DNA of 64,000 nt from Cyanobium sp. Morenito 9A2 (GCF_024345575.1 NZ_JAGQBJ010000007.1:95046-159045); one strand, 5' to 3'. Positions 26,712 through 36,612 are shown, counted from the stretch's first letter. The notes: a model not told the origin generated them from the letters alone. Made by a program: numbers and translations.

Positions 26712-27255
26712 GTCCAGCGGATGCCCTGGGGACTCCTGGGCCGACATCAGCCCCTGCGGCGCCTACCGCTGGCGGCTCCAACGCCGCTGGGATCCAGGCC
26801 GGCCCGCGCTGCTGTTCATCGGCCTCAACCCCTCCCGCGCCGATGGCCGCCGTGATGACCCCACCCTGCGGCGCCTGCTCGGTTTCGCCCGCCGCTGGGG
26901 CCACGGCTCACTCACGGTCGTGAACCTCTTCGCTCGCATCAGCCCCAGCCCGGCAGCCCTGCACCGCTGCGCCGATCCGATCGGCCCCGCCAACCACGAC
27001 TGGCTCCGCCAGACCCTGGGTGAGGCCCTTGCGGCCCCAGCCTCCTCCAGGCTCTGGCTGGGCTGGGGCAACGGCGGCCGCTGGCGGAACCGCGATCAGC
27101 AGGTCCTGGAACTGCTCTCCGCCGGCGGCGGCGGCCGCCTCTGGGCCCTGGGGCGCACTGCCTCCGGCCAGCCCCGCCACCCTCTGTATGCCCCGGGCAG
27201 CGCCCGACTGGCACCGTGGCTTCTGGCGCAGGGCGGGAAGGCTGCGGCATCCTGA
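26704..27255 (+). CDS. DUF1643 domain protein
   Basis: A 183-aa protein from GTG 26704, overlapping the previous gene by 8 bp. The sequence RPALLFIGLNPSRADGRRDD, followed by TLRRLLGFARRWGHG and LTVVNLFARISPSPAAL, is diagnostic of DUF1643. The family is related to the uracil-DNA-glycosylase fold, but its activity is not established. It likely shares a transcript with the TTC38-like gene. Confidence 0.85.
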   Translation: MPESSGCPGDSWADISPCGAYRWRLQRRWDPGRPALLFIGLNPSRADGRRDDPTLRRLLGFARRWGHGSLTVVNLFARISPSPAALHRCADPIGPANHDWLRQTLGEALAAPASSRLWLGWGNGGRWRNRDQQVLELLSAGGGGRLWALGRTASGQPRHPLYAPGSARLAPWLLAQGGKAAAS

Positions 27256-27275
27256 GGGGGCGTTGAGCCGCCCCG

Positions 27276-27518
27276 ATGTCCCGCACCCCCCGACGCTTTG
27301 CAGTGCACCTGCTCTTCAGCGGTGGCCATCGCGAGGTGGTCAATTTCGCCACGCTGGAGGCCTTCCAGCAGTGGTATGCCGGGGTCCTCAACGCTGGTCC
27401 GCCGGAGGCCTACGTGAACGTGCCGATCAGCGAACTGCAGGGTGAATACCTTGTGGTGCGCCCCAGCGCCATTGTCGGGATCAGGGTGGAACCCCAGTTT
27501 GCCGTGAACGAGGATTGA
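27276..27518 (+). CDS. Conserved small hypothetical protein, 80 aa
   Basis: It has a compact alpha/beta composition: FAVHLLFSGGHREVVNFATL, EAFQQWYAGVLNAG, then PISELQGEYLVVRPSAIVGI. It starts 20 bp after the DUF1643 gene and overlaps the antiporter start by 4 bp, so it belongs to a tightly coupled operon. Function unknown. Confidence 0.65.
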   Translation: MSRTPRRFAVHLLFSGGHREVVNFATLEAFQQWYAGVLNAGPPEAYVNVPISELQGEYLVVRPSAIVGIRVEPQFAVNED

Positions 27519-28804
27519 GTCCCATCGGCGACCGCCTGGGCCTGCTCTGGGGCCTCACCGTCTTCGCGGGGTCCATGGCCCAGCTCCTCGGTCAGCTCAG
27601 CGGGCTGCCCACGGTGGTGCTGTTGCTGGCTTCGGGCCTGCTGATCGGTCGGGCAGGCTTCGATCTGGTGGATCCCGGGCTACTGGGCTCAGGGCTGGAG
27701 CCGATCGTGGGGCTGCTGGTGAGCCTTGTGCTGTTCGACGGTGGGCTCAACCTGCGCCTGGCCGGCCGCGAGCCCCGCCAGACCCTGCTGCGGATCGTGC
27801 TGGTGCGCGGTCTTGTGGGGCTGGCGGGAAGCGCGGCCCTGGCCCACGGCCTGGCTGGCCTCGACTGGCCCGTGGCCCTGGTGTTCGGGGGGATCGTGCT
27901 GGCCACGGGCCCCACGGTGATCACGCCGATGGTCCAGCAGATGCGCCTGAAGGCCCCCCTGGCCCAGGTGCTGGAGGCCGAAGGGCTGGTGCTTGAACCC
28001 TTCAGTGCCGTGCTGGCGGCCCTGCTCTTGGAGCTGGCCCTTGGTGAACTGGACAGCTGGGGGGACCTGGCCGGTGCCCTGGCCCTGCGGATGGGGGGCG
28101 GTGCCCTCGCCGGTGCCCTGGCGGGCTTCCTGCTGGCCGCCGTGCTCCAGCGCCTGCCCGCCACCGGCGAGCGCAGCGGCATGGTCCGCCTCCAGGTCAC
28201 CCTTGGCCTGCTGTTCCTGCTGTTCAGCGGCGCCGAGGCTCTGCTGCCCGAGGCGGGGCTGCCAGCCGCCGTCACCGCCGGGGTGGTGGTGGGTTGGCGC
28301 CTCGACACCGAAGCCGATCAGCTCGATGTCCTGATCCGTCAGATGGCCCAGCTGGCGATCACGATGCTGTTCCCCTTGCTGGCGGCGGATGTCTCCTGGG
28401 GGGAGCTGAGCCCCCTGGGCTGGGGTGGGGTGGCCTGTGTGCTGGGGCTGATGCTGCTTCGGCTCCTGCTGGTGCAGGTGGCGGGGGTGGGTCTGCCCCT
28501 GGGCGGCCGGGAGAAGTTCCTGTTGAGCTGGATCGCGCCCCGGGGCATCGTTACGGCCGCGGTGGCCAGCCTGTTCGCCATCCGCCTCGAGGACGCCGGT
28601 GTGCCAGGGGCCACCCTGCTCAAGGGCCTGGTGTTCCTGACGATTCTGCTCACCGTGGGACTCCAGGGCTTCACCGCCCCGGCCCTGGCCCGGCACCTGG
28701 AGCTGGTGGATCCCGAACCGGAAGCCACCGCAGGCGGCTCGGCCACCGGGGCCTCAGAGGCTGCGCTCGAGCCGGGCGAGGTCCTCGCCACTGGGGTGGA
28801 GTAG
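27515..28804 (+). CDS. CPA1/NhaP-type sodium:proton antiporter
   Basis: A 429-aa membrane protein with about 12 hydrophobic segments, from TTG 27515 overlapping the previous stop. The motif [17 protein letters not shown] is typical of the cyanobacterial NhaP-like antiporters. The next helix reads [20 protein letters not shown]; in relatives I know, this helix has EGVLIDPIGA, so the usual Asp is a Glu here. [18 protein letters not shown] is the conserved late Arg motif. It should exchange Na+ or K+ for H+. The last 51 bp overlap convergent gltX. Confidence 0.82.
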   Translation: MSPIGDRLGLLWGLTVFAGSMAQLLGQLSGLPTVVLLLASGLLIGRAGFDLVDPGLLGSGLEPIVGLLVSLVLFDGGLNLRLAGREPRQTLLRIVLVRGLVGLAGSAALAHGLAGLDWPVALVFGGIVLATGPTVITPMVQQMRLKAPLAQVLEAEGLVLEPFSAVLAALLLELALGELDSWGDLAGALALRMGGGALAGALAGFLLAAVLQRLPATGERSGMVRLQVTLGLLFLLFSGAEALLPEAGLPAAVTAGVVVGWRLDTEADQLDVLIRQMAQLAITMLFPLLAADVSWGELSPLGWGGVACVLGLMLLRLLLVQVAGVGLPLGGREKFLLSWIAPRGIVTAAVASLFAIRLEDAGVPGATLLKGLVFLTILLTVGLQGFTAPALARHLELVDPEPEATAGGSATGASEAALEPGEVLATGVE

Positions 28805-30211
28805 CTGCCAGGTGGTCACCAGATCGGGGCCCTGGAGGCTGCCGAGCAGGGCGGCGCGCAGGCTCTTCATCAGCACCCCTTTCTTTACGCCTGCGGCCTT
28901 GGCCGCGGCCCCCAGCAGCTCCTGGGCCTCATCCGGGACCAAGGGGACCCCTCTGCGGGCTTTGAGGGCTCCCAGCAGGGCGGCGAGGGCCGGCCGGGCC
29001 CCCTCCGTTTCCAGCTGAGCGCAGGCCGCCTCGTTCAACTCCGGCCGCTCGAAGAAGGGTTTGGCCTGCTCCACGCCATCGGCCAGCAGGGTGAGGGAGG
29101 GACCCAGCAGCTCCGTCAGTTGCTCCTGCCAAGCCGGATCGCTGCCGATCGCACCGGAGGCGGCCCAGCCTTGCGCCTCCCAGAGGGGCAACAGCTGACG
29201 GCGCAGCTCGGCCGCCCCTAGGCCATGGAGCACCTGGCCGTTGATCCAGTTCAGCTTGTCCCAGTCGAAGCGGGCGCCGGCCCGGTTGACGCGCTCGAAA
29301 TCGAACACCGCCGCCGCCTGCTCGAGGGTGAAACGCTCCCCCATGCCCTCCGGCGGCGACCAGCCCAGCAGGGTCATGTAGTTGGCCAGGGCACCGGCGG
29401 TAAAGCCCATCGCCTGAAACTCCGACACCGAGGTGACCCCGTCACGCTTGGAGAGCTTGCGGCCCTCCTGGTTCAGAATCAAAGGTGTGTGGGCGAACTG
29501 CGGCAGCGGCAGGCCCAGGGCCTCGTAAAGAAGGATCTGCTTGGCGGTGTTGGCGATGTGGTCCTCGCCGCGGATCACGTGGCTGATCGCCATCGCCGCG
29601 TCATCCACCACCACCACCAGGTTGTAGAGGGGATCGCCGATGGCCCCGGAGGGCGCCCGCCGGGCAATCACCATGTCGCCGCCCAGGTCGGCCCCAGCCC
29701 AGCGCATCGGCCCACGCACGAGGTCGTGCCATTCGATCGCGGCCCCGTCATCGATGCGGAAGCGGATCACGCTCTGGCGGCCCGCGGCGATGAAGGCCTG
29801 CTCCTGCTCCGGGCTCAGGTCGCGGTGGCGGTTGTCGTAGCGCGGGGCCTTGTTCGCGGCGGCCTGGGCCTCGCGCATCGCCGTGAGTTCCTCCTCTCTG
29901 ACGTAGCAGCGGTAGGCGTGGCCGCTCTCCAGCAGCTGCGCAATCGCCTGGCGGTGGGCCTCGATCCGCTCGCTCTGGATCACCGGTTCGCCGTCCCAGG
30001 ACAGCCCGAGCCAGGCCAGGCCGCCAAGGATGTTGGTGGTGAATTCGGGCTTGGAACGCTCCCGATCGGTGTCCTCGATGCGCAGGAGGAACTGGCCCCC
30101 GTGGCGGCGGGCGAACAGCCAGTTGAACACCGCCGTGCGGGCCGTGCCGATGTGGAGCGTGCCCGTGGGGCTGGGGGCCAGGCGCACCCGAACAGGTCCG
30201 GCTACCGGCAC
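28754..30211 (-). CDS. gltX: Glutamyl-tRNA synthetase
   Basis: A 485-aa class I synthetase from GTG 30211. It has [14 protein letters not shown] (HIGH box as HIGT), [10 protein letters not shown], and the KMSKS equivalent LSKRDG. The length and the anticodon-binding C-terminal half fit the discriminating bacterial enzyme. Besides translation, it supplies Glu-tRNA for tetrapyrrole synthesis in cyanobacteria, together with hemL elsewhere in this window. tRNA-Asp ends 25 bp upstream on the same strand. Confidence 0.94.
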   Translation of the reverse strand: MPVAGPVRVRLAPSPTGTLHIGTARTAVFNWLFARRHGGQFLLRIEDTDRERSKPEFTTNILGGLAWLGLSWDGEPVIQSERIEAHRQAIAQLLESGHAYRCYVREEELTAMREAQAAANKAPRYDNRHRDLSPEQEQAFIAAGRQSVIRFRIDDGAAIEWHDLVRGPMRWAGADLGGDMVIARRAPSGAIGDPLYNLVVVVDDAAMAISHVIRGEDHIANTAKQILLYEALGLPLPQFAHTPLILNQEGRKLSKRDGVTSVSEFQAMGFTAGALANYMTLLGWSPPEGMGERFTLEQAAAVFDFERVNRAGARFDWDKLNWINGQVLHGLGAAELRRQLLPLWEAQGWAASGAIGSDPAWQEQLTELLGPSLTLLADGVEQAKPFFERPELNEAACAQLETEGARPALAALLGALKARRGVPLVPDEAQELLGAAAKAAGVKKGVLMKSLRAALLGSLQGPDLVTTWQLLHPSGEDLARLERSL

Positions 30212-30236
30212 GTGAGGGACTCCAGCAAGAGGTGAA

Positions 30237-30310
30237 CGGGACTGACGGGATTCGAACCCGCAACTTCCGCCGTGACAGGGCGGTGCTCTAACCGGTTGAA
30301 CTACAGTCCC
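30237..30310 (-). tRNA. tRNA-Asp (anticodon GTC)
   Basis: Read on the minus strand, the 74-nt gene has a 7-bp acceptor stem (GGGACTG/CAGTCCC), discriminator G, a D-loop with AACCGGTTAGA, anticodon loop CTGTCAC with GTC, and a T-arm with GGTTCGAATCC. The CCA end is not encoded. Confidence 0.95.
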
Positions 30311-30420
30311 AGTCCGGCTTTTGGCCGAGCTGCGTTGCGCTTGCAACCTCGGAAGTATCCGCGATCACGGGTCCCGCCGTCAACACACCACCTTGAACTG
30401 ACCCGCTTCAACGGACCGTC

Positions 30421-30927
30421 TCAGGCGACGGATGGGGCTGGGATCCGATGCAACTCGGCGAGCATGGCATCGATGCTCTCGGGGTTGGCCGCTTTCTGGG
30501 GTGTGCTGAGCAGTTCACGGCCGATGACCAGGGCCCCGAGGTGGGCGAATTGCTGCCGCATGGCGCAAAGCAGCTTCTGGCCACCGCCACCACTATGGGT
30601 GGAGAGGGCCACGGGCACCCCCTGGAAGAGGGCACGGAAATCGGCGCTGCTGGTGGAGAGCCAGGCGATCGCGTTGACAAGAGTGGGGGGGAGACTGCCG
30701 TTGTATTCAGGCGCGCAGACCCACAGCCGCCGCTGCTCCAGCAGCACCCTGGCCAGCACCTCCAGGGGTTCTCCAGGCCCCTGGCTCTGGCGAGCGGGGG
30801 TGAACAGAGGCAGATCGAGGACCGTCAGATCGATCAACTGGGAGCCATGGCCCAGGGCCTGGGCGCGTTCTGCGACCAGCTGAGCCAGCACCCGGTTCTG
30901 GCCTGAGCTGGCCGTGAGGATGATCAT
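30421..30927 (-). CDS. NAD(P)H-dependent FMN reductase-like flavodoxin-fold protein
   Basis: A 168-aa protein starting MIILTASSGQNRVLAQLVAE, the flavin phosphate loop of the NADPH-dependent FMN reductase (SsuE/chromate reductase) family. It also has the CAPEYNGSLPPTLVNAIAWLS motif that binds the isoalloxazine ring. It reduces FMN or a quinone-like substrate in the cytoplasm; the substrate is unknown. Confidence 0.83.
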   Translation of the reverse strand: MIILTASSGQNRVLAQLVAERAQALGHGSQLIDLTVLDLPLFTPARQSQGPGEPLEVLARVLLEQRRLWVCAPEYNGSLPPTLVNAIAWLSTSSADFRALFQGVPVALSTHSGGGGQKLLCAMRQQFAHLGALVIGRELLSTPQKAANPESIDAMLAELHRIPAPSVA

Positions 30928-30957
30928 GGGAATTGTGCGAAGCCGCTGAAGCCAGCC

Positions 30958-31146
30958 TCAGGGGCGGAAGCCAGCCGGTTCGATCAGGCGCACCTGGTTG
31001 CCCCGGGCAGTGAATTCACGCCCCTGGTCGCTCTGGACGACGACACGTCCTCCGGATTTGACCCGGATCACCCGGGCCCGAACCCAGCCGAGGGCAGCGG
31101 ATTCGAGCACCTTGACCACATCACCGGGTTGTAGATCCAACTCCAT
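30958..31146 (-). CDS. Small conserved SH3/KOW-like hypothetical protein, 62 aa
   Basis: From the ATG at 31146 it reads MELDLQPGDVVKVLESAALG, then VRARVIRVKSGGRVVVQSD and FTARGNQVRLIEP. This short all-beta pattern resembles the SH3-like barrels of nucleic-acid or ribosome-associated proteins. It lies between tRNA-Trp and the FMN-reductase-like gene on the same strand. A slightly longer open frame runs into the tRNA gene and is not used. Function unknown. Confidence 0.65.
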   Translation of the reverse strand: MELDLQPGDVVKVLESAALGWVRARVIRVKSGGRVVVQSDQGREFTARGNQVRLIEPAGFRP

Positions 31147-31182
31147 GTCCGGAACCGCGAAACTGCAGAGGGCGTAGTCGGA

Positions 31183-31255
31183 CGCGCCGTGGAGGACTTG
31201 AACCCCCGACATCAGGTTTTGGAGACCTGCGTTCTACCAACTGAACTAACGGCGC
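31183..31255 (-). tRNA. tRNA-Trp (anticodon CCA)
   Basis: On the minus strand the 73-nt gene has acceptor arms GCGCCGT/ACGGCGC, discriminator G, the D-loop AGTTCAGTTGGTAGA, the anticodon loop TCTCCAAAA with CCA, and the T-arm GGGGTTCAAGTCCTCC. The CCA tail is not encoded. It lies downstream of rplS. Confidence 0.95.
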
Positions 31256-31275
31256 AAGGCGACATCCCTTGAGCC

Positions 31276-31293
31276 GCTGACAAAAATGTCAGC
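31276..31293 (-). terminator. Hairpin between rplS and tRNA-Trp
   Basis: GCTGACA and TGTCAGC form a perfect 7-bp stem around a 4-nt loop, 26 bp after the rplS stop. It is a likely rplS terminator or processing site before the tRNA; no long U-run follows. Confidence 0.45.
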
Positions 31294-31319
31294 AGCCTGG
31301 ATGAACGAGGACGAAGGCC

Positions 31320-31802
31320 TCAGCGATCGAAGCGCTGCTTGACGCGGGTGGCCTTGCCCACCCGATCCCGCAGATAAAAGAGCTTCGCTCGACGCACCTT
31401 ACCGCGCCGCTCCACCTTGACGGAAGCCACCTGGGGGCTGTGCAGCATGAACACGCGTTCGACGCCGATGCCCTGGAAAATGCGGCGAACGGTGATGGTC
31501 TCGTTGAGGCCGCCGTGGCGCTTGGCGATCACCACTCCCTCGTAGGGCTGGATGCGCTCCTTGTTGCCCTCACTGATGCGCACCCCGACGCGCACGGTGT
31601 CGCCCACGTAGATCTCAGGCAGGTCGTTTTTGAGCTGCTCGGCTTCGAAGGCGCGAATCAGGTCGTAGGCGCTGAGCTTGCCGGTTTTCACCTTCGTGAC
31701 CGGAGGTTCGGCCACGGCGGTTGCCGTTGGGGCGACCGTTTCTACTGCGGTGTCCGCGGCCTCAGCCACGGTTTCGCTCAACTCGTTCGATTCCGCTTCC
31801 AT
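31320..31802 (-). CDS. rplS: 50S ribosomal protein L19 with acidic N-terminal extension
   Basis: A 160-aa protein from the ATG at 31802, preceded by AAGGAATCGGAAG. The C-terminal ~115 residues are typical L19 ([63 protein letters not shown]). The first ~40 residues are Ala/Glu/Thr-rich and acidic, an extension seen in cyanobacterial L19. It is part of the large subunit near the interface with 30S. Confidence 0.95.
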   Translation of the reverse strand: MEAESNELSETVAEAADTAVETVAPTATAVAEPPVTKVKTGKLSAYDLIRAFEAEQLKNDLPEIYVGDTVRVGVRISEGNKERIQPYEGVVIAKRHGGLNETITVRRIFQGIGVERVFMLHSPQVASVKVERRGKVRRAKLFYLRDRVGKATRVKQRFDR

Positions 31803-31846
31803 CTTCCGATTCCTTGAGCTCCTGGCCAAAGAAAGAGTGTACCGGC

Positions 31847-32185
31847 TCAGGGTTCCCTCTCCTGGACGGGAACGCCGGTGCCGAACTGCGCGGCCGGGGC
31901 CCTCCGTGCAGTTTTGCTCCATTTCTGCACCAGCATTCCAGCCCCGGTCGCCAGCATCCAGAGGAGACCCAGACCATTGAGCAGCACATAGACGCTCTTG
32001 AGCGGACTGCCCAGCCACTCCCCCTCGTGCAGCACCATCAAAACGTGGGTCTGATCGCGGCTCAGGCCGGCCCAATCATTGAGCAGGCGGTAAGCCATTC
32101 CGGTGCAGACCGTGAGCAGCAGCGGTGTGAGCACCACCGGCGCGATCAGGCCATGGAGACGGCGGAACGGCGCCTGGGAAGCCAT
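31847..32185 (-). CDS. Small membrane protein, PepSY-associated TM-like
   Basis: A 112-aa protein from the ATG at 32185 with two or three hydrophobic helices ([20 protein letters not shown] and [20 protein letters not shown]). A loop between them contains [13 protein letters not shown]. The pattern is similar to the PepSY-associated transmembrane segment of cyanobacterial proteins. It is upstream of rplS by 44 bp and divergent from map. Function unknown. Confidence 0.6.
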   Translation of the reverse strand: MASQAPFRRLHGLIAPVVLTPLLLTVCTGMAYRLLNDWAGLSRDQTHVLMVLHEGEWLGSPLKSVYVLLNGLGLLWMLATGAGMLVQKWSKTARRAPAAQFGTGVPVQEREP

Positions 32186-32256
32186 GGGGTGGCTGGTGCG
32201 TCAGTCGGTCCAGTGTGGCGGTTGATAACTTGAAGGACCGCCGCTGGCGTTGACGC

Positions 32257-33120
32257 ATGAATCTCTTCGCGGACCTGCTGGCCACAACCAACGCCGCGGC
32301 CACCAAGGCGGCCAGCAGCACCACCCAGGTGGGTCCGCGGATCCAGAAGAGCCGCCGTGGGGTGGAGATCAAATCGGCGCGGGAGATCGAGACGATGCGC
32401 CGCGCCAGCCGCATCGTCGCCACGGTGCTGCGAGAGATCACGGAATTGGCGGCGCCAGGGCTCACCACGGCCGATCTGGACCGCCACGCTGAAAAGCGCA
32501 TCCGCGAACTGGGCGCCACCCCCAGCTTCAAGGGGTACCACGGCTTCCCCGCCAGCATCTGCGCCAGCATCAACGATGAAGTGGTGCATGGGATTCCCAA
32601 CAGCAAAAAAATGATCCAGGCTGGAGATCTGGTCAAGATCGACACCGGTGCCTACTTCGAGGGCTACCACGGCGACAGTTGCATCAGCCTCTGCGTCGGT
32701 GAGGGCGTCAGTGAAGAAAGCCGCCGTCTTTGCCGCGTGGCCCAGGAAGCGTTGATGAAGGGTCTGGCCCAGATCAAGGCCGGCCACACCCTGCTCGACA
32801 TTGCCGGTGCCGTCCAGGACCACGTCGAAGCGCACGGCTATGCCGTTGTGGAGGATTACACCGGCCATGGCGTCGGCCGCAACCTGCACGAAGAACCCTC
32901 GGTGTTCAACTTCCGCACCAAGGATTTGCCCAACATGAAGCTCAGGGCCGGCATGACCCTGGCGGTGGAGCCGATTCTCAATGCGGGCTCCAAGGCCTGC
33001 CGCACCCTCAAGGACCGCTGGACCGTGGTCACCGTCGATGGTTCGCTCTCGGCCCAGTGGGAGCACACGATTGCCGTCACCAGCGACGGTTGCGAGATCC
33101 TCACCGATCGGGATTTCTAG
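32257..33120 (+). CDS. map: Type I methionine aminopeptidase
   Basis: A 287-aa enzyme removing the initiator Met from nascent proteins. It has all five metal ligands in context: [17 protein letters not shown] (two Asp), [14 protein letters not shown] (His), TLAVEPILN (Glu) and [11 protein letters not shown] (Glu). A ~40-residue N-terminal extension (Ala/Thr/Ser-rich) precedes the fold, which starts at [16 protein letters not shown]. It overlaps the convergent SDR gene by 20 bp. Confidence 0.94.
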   Translation: MNLFADLLATTNAAATKAASSTTQVGPRIQKSRRGVEIKSAREIETMRRASRIVATVLREITELAAPGLTTADLDRHAEKRIRELGATPSFKGYHGFPASICASINDEVVHGIPNSKKMIQAGDLVKIDTGAYFEGYHGDSCISLCVGEGVSEESRRLCRVAQEALMKGLAQIKAGHTLLDIAGAVQDHVEAHGYAVVEDYTGHGVGRNLHEEPSVFNFRTKDLPNMKLRAGMTLAVEPILNAGSKACRTLKDRWTVVTVDGSLSAQWEHTIAVTSDGCEILTDRDF

Positions 33121-33910
33121 GCTCCGGTCGGGATGCCTCGGCTCCTGCGCCGATTTTTGGCCCAGTGATCAGCCCGAAGTAGATCCGGCGCCCGAGGGCC
33201 GCCAGCGGCATCGTGAGGTAGGTGAGCGGGTTGGGGGTGACGATGATCAGCCCGAGGCCGCGGCTGGCCTGGCCCAGCACCTGGCGGGCCACGAAGTCCG
33301 CCGGCATCACGCCGATCGGGTTGAGGGCGGAACGGAACGGCCCCAGCACCAGCCGGCGCAGGCGCCAGGGGGCGCCGGGGGCATCGAGTTGGCGCAGGCT
33401 CAGCAGCTCCCCCAGCAACCGTTTGCTCAGCTCGTAGAGCGGACTGAGCGCCGGCTGAACCTCGGCCTCCGACGTGTTCACCCATACCTCCTTCAGTGGT
33501 GACGCAGGATCGGGACGTCCCTGGCGCTCGCAGATCGCCACAAACAGCTCCAGCAATCGCCAGGCGCTCAGGGCATTCACCTCCAGGGAGCGCTCCACCG
33601 CCTCAGGGCTGCGAGCCCCATGGACGTTGAGGCCGTGGTTGATCACCAGGATGTCGACGTGCTCCAGCAGCGGCGCCAGGGCGCTCTCCTCGCCGCAGCT
33701 CCACTGCACCTGCTCGAGGCCGATCAGTTGCCCGTCGCCCCCCCTCAGTACCAGGGGTTCCGGCGAACTGCTGAGGGCGATGGGCTCGGCGCCGCGGCGC
33801 TGGAGTTCCTGCAGCAACTCCCTGCCGAGGCTGCCGCTGGCGCCACTCACGGCCACCCGCCGGCCCTTCAGGGGCAGAGCCCGGCCCAGAAGGGCATCAA
33901 GGAGATTCAT
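33101..33910 (-). CDS. SDR-family protein (cyanobacterial sterol-desaturase/SDR-like group)
   Basis: A 269-aa protein from the ATG at 33910. It has the nucleotide loop [18 protein letters not shown], the INHGLNVHG motif, and [13 protein letters not shown] with Tyr and Lys. The C-terminal part [20 protein letters not shown] looks like a membrane-proximal hydrophobic helix. I recall this architecture from cyanobacterial short-chain dehydrogenases; the substrate is unknown. Confidence 0.72.
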   Translation of the reverse strand: MNLLDALLGRALPLKGRRVAVSGASGSLGRELLQELQRRGAEPIALSSSPEPLVLRGGDGQLIGLEQVQWSCGEESALAPLLEHVDILVINHGLNVHGARSPEAVERSLEVNALSAWRLLELFVAICERQGRPDPASPLKEVWVNTSEAEVQPALSPLYELSKRLLGELLSLRQLDAPGAPWRLRRLVLGPFRSALNPIGVMPADFVARQVLGQASRGLGLIIVTPNPLTYLTMPLAALGRRIYFGLITGPKIGAGAEASRPEPRNPDR

Positions 33911-33992
33911 TGGCTGGCCCCAAGCCATGGGCGAATGCCACGCAGGCTGGCAGCATGGTGCAACCTTTACTCGCGTGGCGCCCGATACATCG

Positions 33993-34397
33993 ATGGCCTC
34001 GAGCAATGCCACGGATCTGGCCTCCCATGACGCCGCCCAGGTGGCCCTCTATGCCCCTTACTGCAGCGGGGTCAGTCGTGAGGAGGTGCTTGATCAGGCC
34101 ATCCATCTGCTGGGCAAGGGGCGGGTGGAGGGCCAAAGGGTCCTGAAGTTCGGCACGCCCCATGTCTTTGAGCTGCGCTGGCAGGCCGGGACTTCCCCCC
34201 AGGAACGCAGCAGTTGTGATCTGAGTTTCCCCCAGATGCCTGAGGTGCTCTACAGCTTTTCCGTGCCCACCCACCAGCTCGTGCTCTGGCTGATGGACCT
34301 GATCCAGACCCGGGAAGGGGGCGCCGCACCGGACCTGCCAGAAAACTTCTGGCGCTGGCTCCTGGTCGGCGAGATTCCCCATAACCCTGAGCGCTAG
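33993..34397 (+). CDS. Conserved hypothetical protein, 134 aa
   Basis: From the ATG at 33993 (a GTG at 33975 is an alternative). It has a mixed alpha/beta make-up: QVALYAPYCSGVSREEVLDQ, LKFGTPHVFELRWQAG and FSVPTHQLVLWLMDLIQTRE. It ends immediately before the start of the DRTGG protein gene (stop and start adjacent), so the two are co-transcribed. Not recognised as a named family. Confidence 0.6.
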   Translation: MASSNATDLASHDAAQVALYAPYCSGVSREEVLDQAIHLLGKGRVEGQRVLKFGTPHVFELRWQAGTSPQERSSCDLSFPQMPEVLYSFSVPTHQLVLWLMDLIQTREGGAAPDLPENFWRWLLVGEIPHNPER

Positions 34398-35489
34398 ATG
34401 GCCCCCACGCTTCTGATTGGCTCCTGTCACCCCTTCAGCGGCAAGTCGGCCGTGGTGCTTGGCCTGGGGCGCCAATTGGTGCAGCAGGGTCTGGCCCTGC
34501 GCTTCGGCAAACCCCTGGCCACCAGCGTCAGCCCCGATCCTGAACAGGAGTCGATCGAGCTGATCGATGACGACGTGCGTTTCGTCGGCCGCACCCTCGG
34601 CCTCGCCCCTGAGCAGCTGCTGCCCTCGCTTGAGCTGCTGGAGGCGGGCACGGCCCAGGCCCGGCTCCTGGAGGGGCACTGCAGATCCGGAGCTGGGTTG
34701 GCGTTGCTGCAGCGTCGCCTGGAGGCCTTCAGCGACGGGGTGACCCTCCTTGAGGCGGCGGGAAGCCTCAGCGAAGGGTTGATCTATGGACTCAACCTCA
34801 GCCACCTCGCCGAGACCTTCGCCGCCCCTGTGGTGCTCGTGCACCTCTGGGAGGACAGCCGCAGCGTTGATGCGCTGCTGGAAGCCCAGCAGCAGTTGGG
34901 GGAGCATCTGGCCGGTGTGGTGCTCAACGCCGTCAATCCCGACCAGGTGGGGGAGTTGCGCGCTGAGCTGGTGCCTGCTCTTGAACGGCTCGGGCTGCCG
35001 GTGTTCGGCGTGATGCCGCGCAGCCCGCTGCTGCGCAGCGTGACCGTGGAGGAGTTGGCCGGGCGTCTGGGGGCGCGCGTGCTTTGCTGCAGCGAGCGGG
35101 TTGATCTGTTGGTGGAAACCCTCAGCATCGGCGCCATGAATGTCAATTCGGCGATGGAGTTCTTCCGCCGCCGCCGCAACATGGCCGTGGTCACCGGAGC
35201 GGACCGCACCGACATCCAGCTGGCGGCCCTGGAAGCCTCCACCCAATGCCTGATCCTCACCGGCCAAGGCGAACCCCTGCCCCAGTTGATCAACCGCGCC
35301 GAGGAGTTGGAGGTCCCGATTCTCAAAGTTGAGCACGACACCCTCACCACCGTCGAGGTGATCGAGAGAGCCTTCGGGCATGTCCGCCTGCACGAATCGG
35401 TCAAGGCGACCTACGCCTTCCGCCTGGTGGAGGAGCACTGCCGCTTCGAGCGCTTGTTCGATCGGCTGCGTTTGCCGCAACGGGCCTGA
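34398..35489 (+). CDS. Phosphotransacetylase-like AAA_26/DRTGG protein
   Basis: A 363-aa protein. The N-terminal P-loop domain starts TLLIGSCHPFSGKSAVVLGL, a BioD-like NTPase, with the Asp-rich stretch IDDDVRF. The C-terminal DRTGG domain (residues ~220-340) contains MNVNSAMEFFRRRRNMAVVTGADRTDIQ-like sequence. This is the domain pair found in the N-terminal part of some phosphotransacetylases, but without the catalytic transacetylase domain, so a regulatory or nucleotide-binding role is more likely. Confidence 0.75.
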   Translation: MAPTLLIGSCHPFSGKSAVVLGLGRQLVQQGLALRFGKPLATSVSPDPEQESIELIDDDVRFVGRTLGLAPEQLLPSLELLEAGTAQARLLEGHCRSGAGLALLQRRLEAFSDGVTLLEAAGSLSEGLIYGLNLSHLAETFAAPVVLVHLWEDSRSVDALLEAQQQLGEHLAGVVLNAVNPDQVGELRAELVPALERLGLPVFGVMPRSPLLRSVTVEELAGRLGARVLCCSERVDLLVETLSIGAMNVNSAMEFFRRRRNMAVVTGADRTDIQLAALEASTQCLILTGQGEPLPQLINRAEELEVPILKVEHDTLTTVEVIERAFGHVRLHESVKATYAFRLVEEHCRFERLFDRLRLPQRA

Positions 35490-35531
35490 GGAGGGCGCTG
35501 CTAATTTCGTGCGGCTGGTTGATCGCACGCG

Positions 35532-36044
35532 TTGGCCCGGTCCCTTGATATCCCGTCCCTCGACCGGATCGACACCCTTGCCCAGGAACTGGCCATGCTC
35601 CAGGACCGGGGCAAGCGCCGGATCGCCATCCTCGGCAGCCGCCACGTGCCGGTGGTCTCGATCCATCTGGTGGAACTGGTGGCACGCTCCCTGGCCCAGG
35701 AGGGCCACAACCTGGTCACCTCCGGCTCCCAGGGGGTCAACGCCGCCGTGATCCGTGGCGTGCTCGAGGTGGACCCCAGTCGGCTCACGGTGCTGCTGCC
35801 CCAGAGCCTGGAGCGCCAGCCCAGTGAATCCCGCGACCAACTCGAGCGCGTGCTGCACCTGGTGGAGAAGCCCGAGCACGATGAGCTGCCCTTGCCGATG
35901 GCCAGCAGCCTCTGCAACCAGGAGATCATTGGCCGCTGCGATCAACTCATCTGTTACGCCTTCCACGACAGCGAAACCCTGCTCACCAGCTGCCGCACCG
36001 CCGAAGACATGGGCAAGGTAGTCAGCCTGATGTTCTTCGACTGA
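35532..36044 (+). CDS. DprA/LOG-like Rossmann-fold protein
   Basis: A 170-aa protein. A TTG start at 35532 is used because an in-frame TGA lies 9 bp upstream. It has RRIAILGSRHVPVVSIHLV, then HNLVTSGSQGVNAAVIRGV, the nucleotide/DNA-binding loops of the DprA-related fold, and KPEHDELPL. Cyanobacterial versions are annotated as DNA recombination mediator A-like. The short length lacks the extra DprA domains, so a role in transformation is uncertain. Confidence 0.6.
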   Translation: MARSLDIPSLDRIDTLAQELAMLQDRGKRRIAILGSRHVPVVSIHLVELVARSLAQEGHNLVTSGSQGVNAAVIRGVLEVDPSRLTVLLPQSLERQPSESRDQLERVLHLVEKPEHDELPLPMASSLCNQEIIGRCDQLICYAFHDSETLLTSCRTAEDMGKVVSLMFFD

Positions 36045-36095
36045 GCGAGACCGGCCTTGGGCGCGGCCACCGCAGGGTGCAGAGCCCAGGGCCGT

Positions 36096-36521
36096 TCAGG
36101 ATTCCTCGGCCATCACCTCCAGCCGGGTGCCCACCCGGCGCATCACCACCACTTGATCGCCCGGAGCCAAGGGGCGGGGGAACTCAAGGCTTTCTGCGGC
36201 CCAGCTCTGGCCCTGCCAGCGCACCCGGCCTCGCCCCTGGGCATCGAAGGCGGCGATCACCTCGGCCCGGTCGTTGGCGGGGGCGAGGCGCTCCAGCTTG
36301 GAGGGCTGCCGACCGGACCAGCGCCAGAGCGCCGCGCCCCCCAGCAGGCTGATCACGGCGAAGGCCGCCACCTGGAGCGCCACGGACAACCCCAGCAGGG
36401 CCGTGAGCGCAGAGACCACCAGGGCCGCCACCGCCGCGATCACAAACCCCCCGAATCCGGGGATGCTGACTTCGATCAGAAAAAGCACCCCAGCCAAAGC
36501 GAGCCAGATCAATGGGGCCAT
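36096..36521 (-). CDS. NfeD-like membrane protein
   Basis: A 141-aa protein from the ATG at 36521 with membrane helices (WLALAGVLFLIEVSIPGFGG, then FVIAAVAALVVSALTALLGL). A C-terminal OB-fold-like domain follows (GRGRVRWQGQSWAAESLEF, VVVMRRVGTRLEVMAEE), typical of short NfeD proteins. It is divergent from the SPFH gene, and NfeD proteins are known partners of SPFH proteins in membrane microdomains. Confidence 0.82.
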   Translation of the reverse strand: MAPLIWLALAGVLFLIEVSIPGFGGFVIAAVAALVVSALTALLGLSVALQVAAFAVISLLGGAALWRWSGRQPSKLERLAPANDRAEVIAAFDAQGRGRVRWQGQSWAAESLEFPRPLAPGDQVVVMRRVGTRLEVMAEES

Positions 36522-36612
36522 CGGGCCAAGGCGAATCGATTCAGTCTGCTCTGGGCTGGGCTGGGCAGATGGGCTGCTTAGCCTGGATGGGTTGAACGCC
36601 CACCCTTGGTCG

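Noticed and set aside
33897..35966. Minus-strand frame of 689 codons
   Set aside because: It runs antisense across three well-formed plus-strand genes and has a His/Gln/Gly-rich shadow composition.
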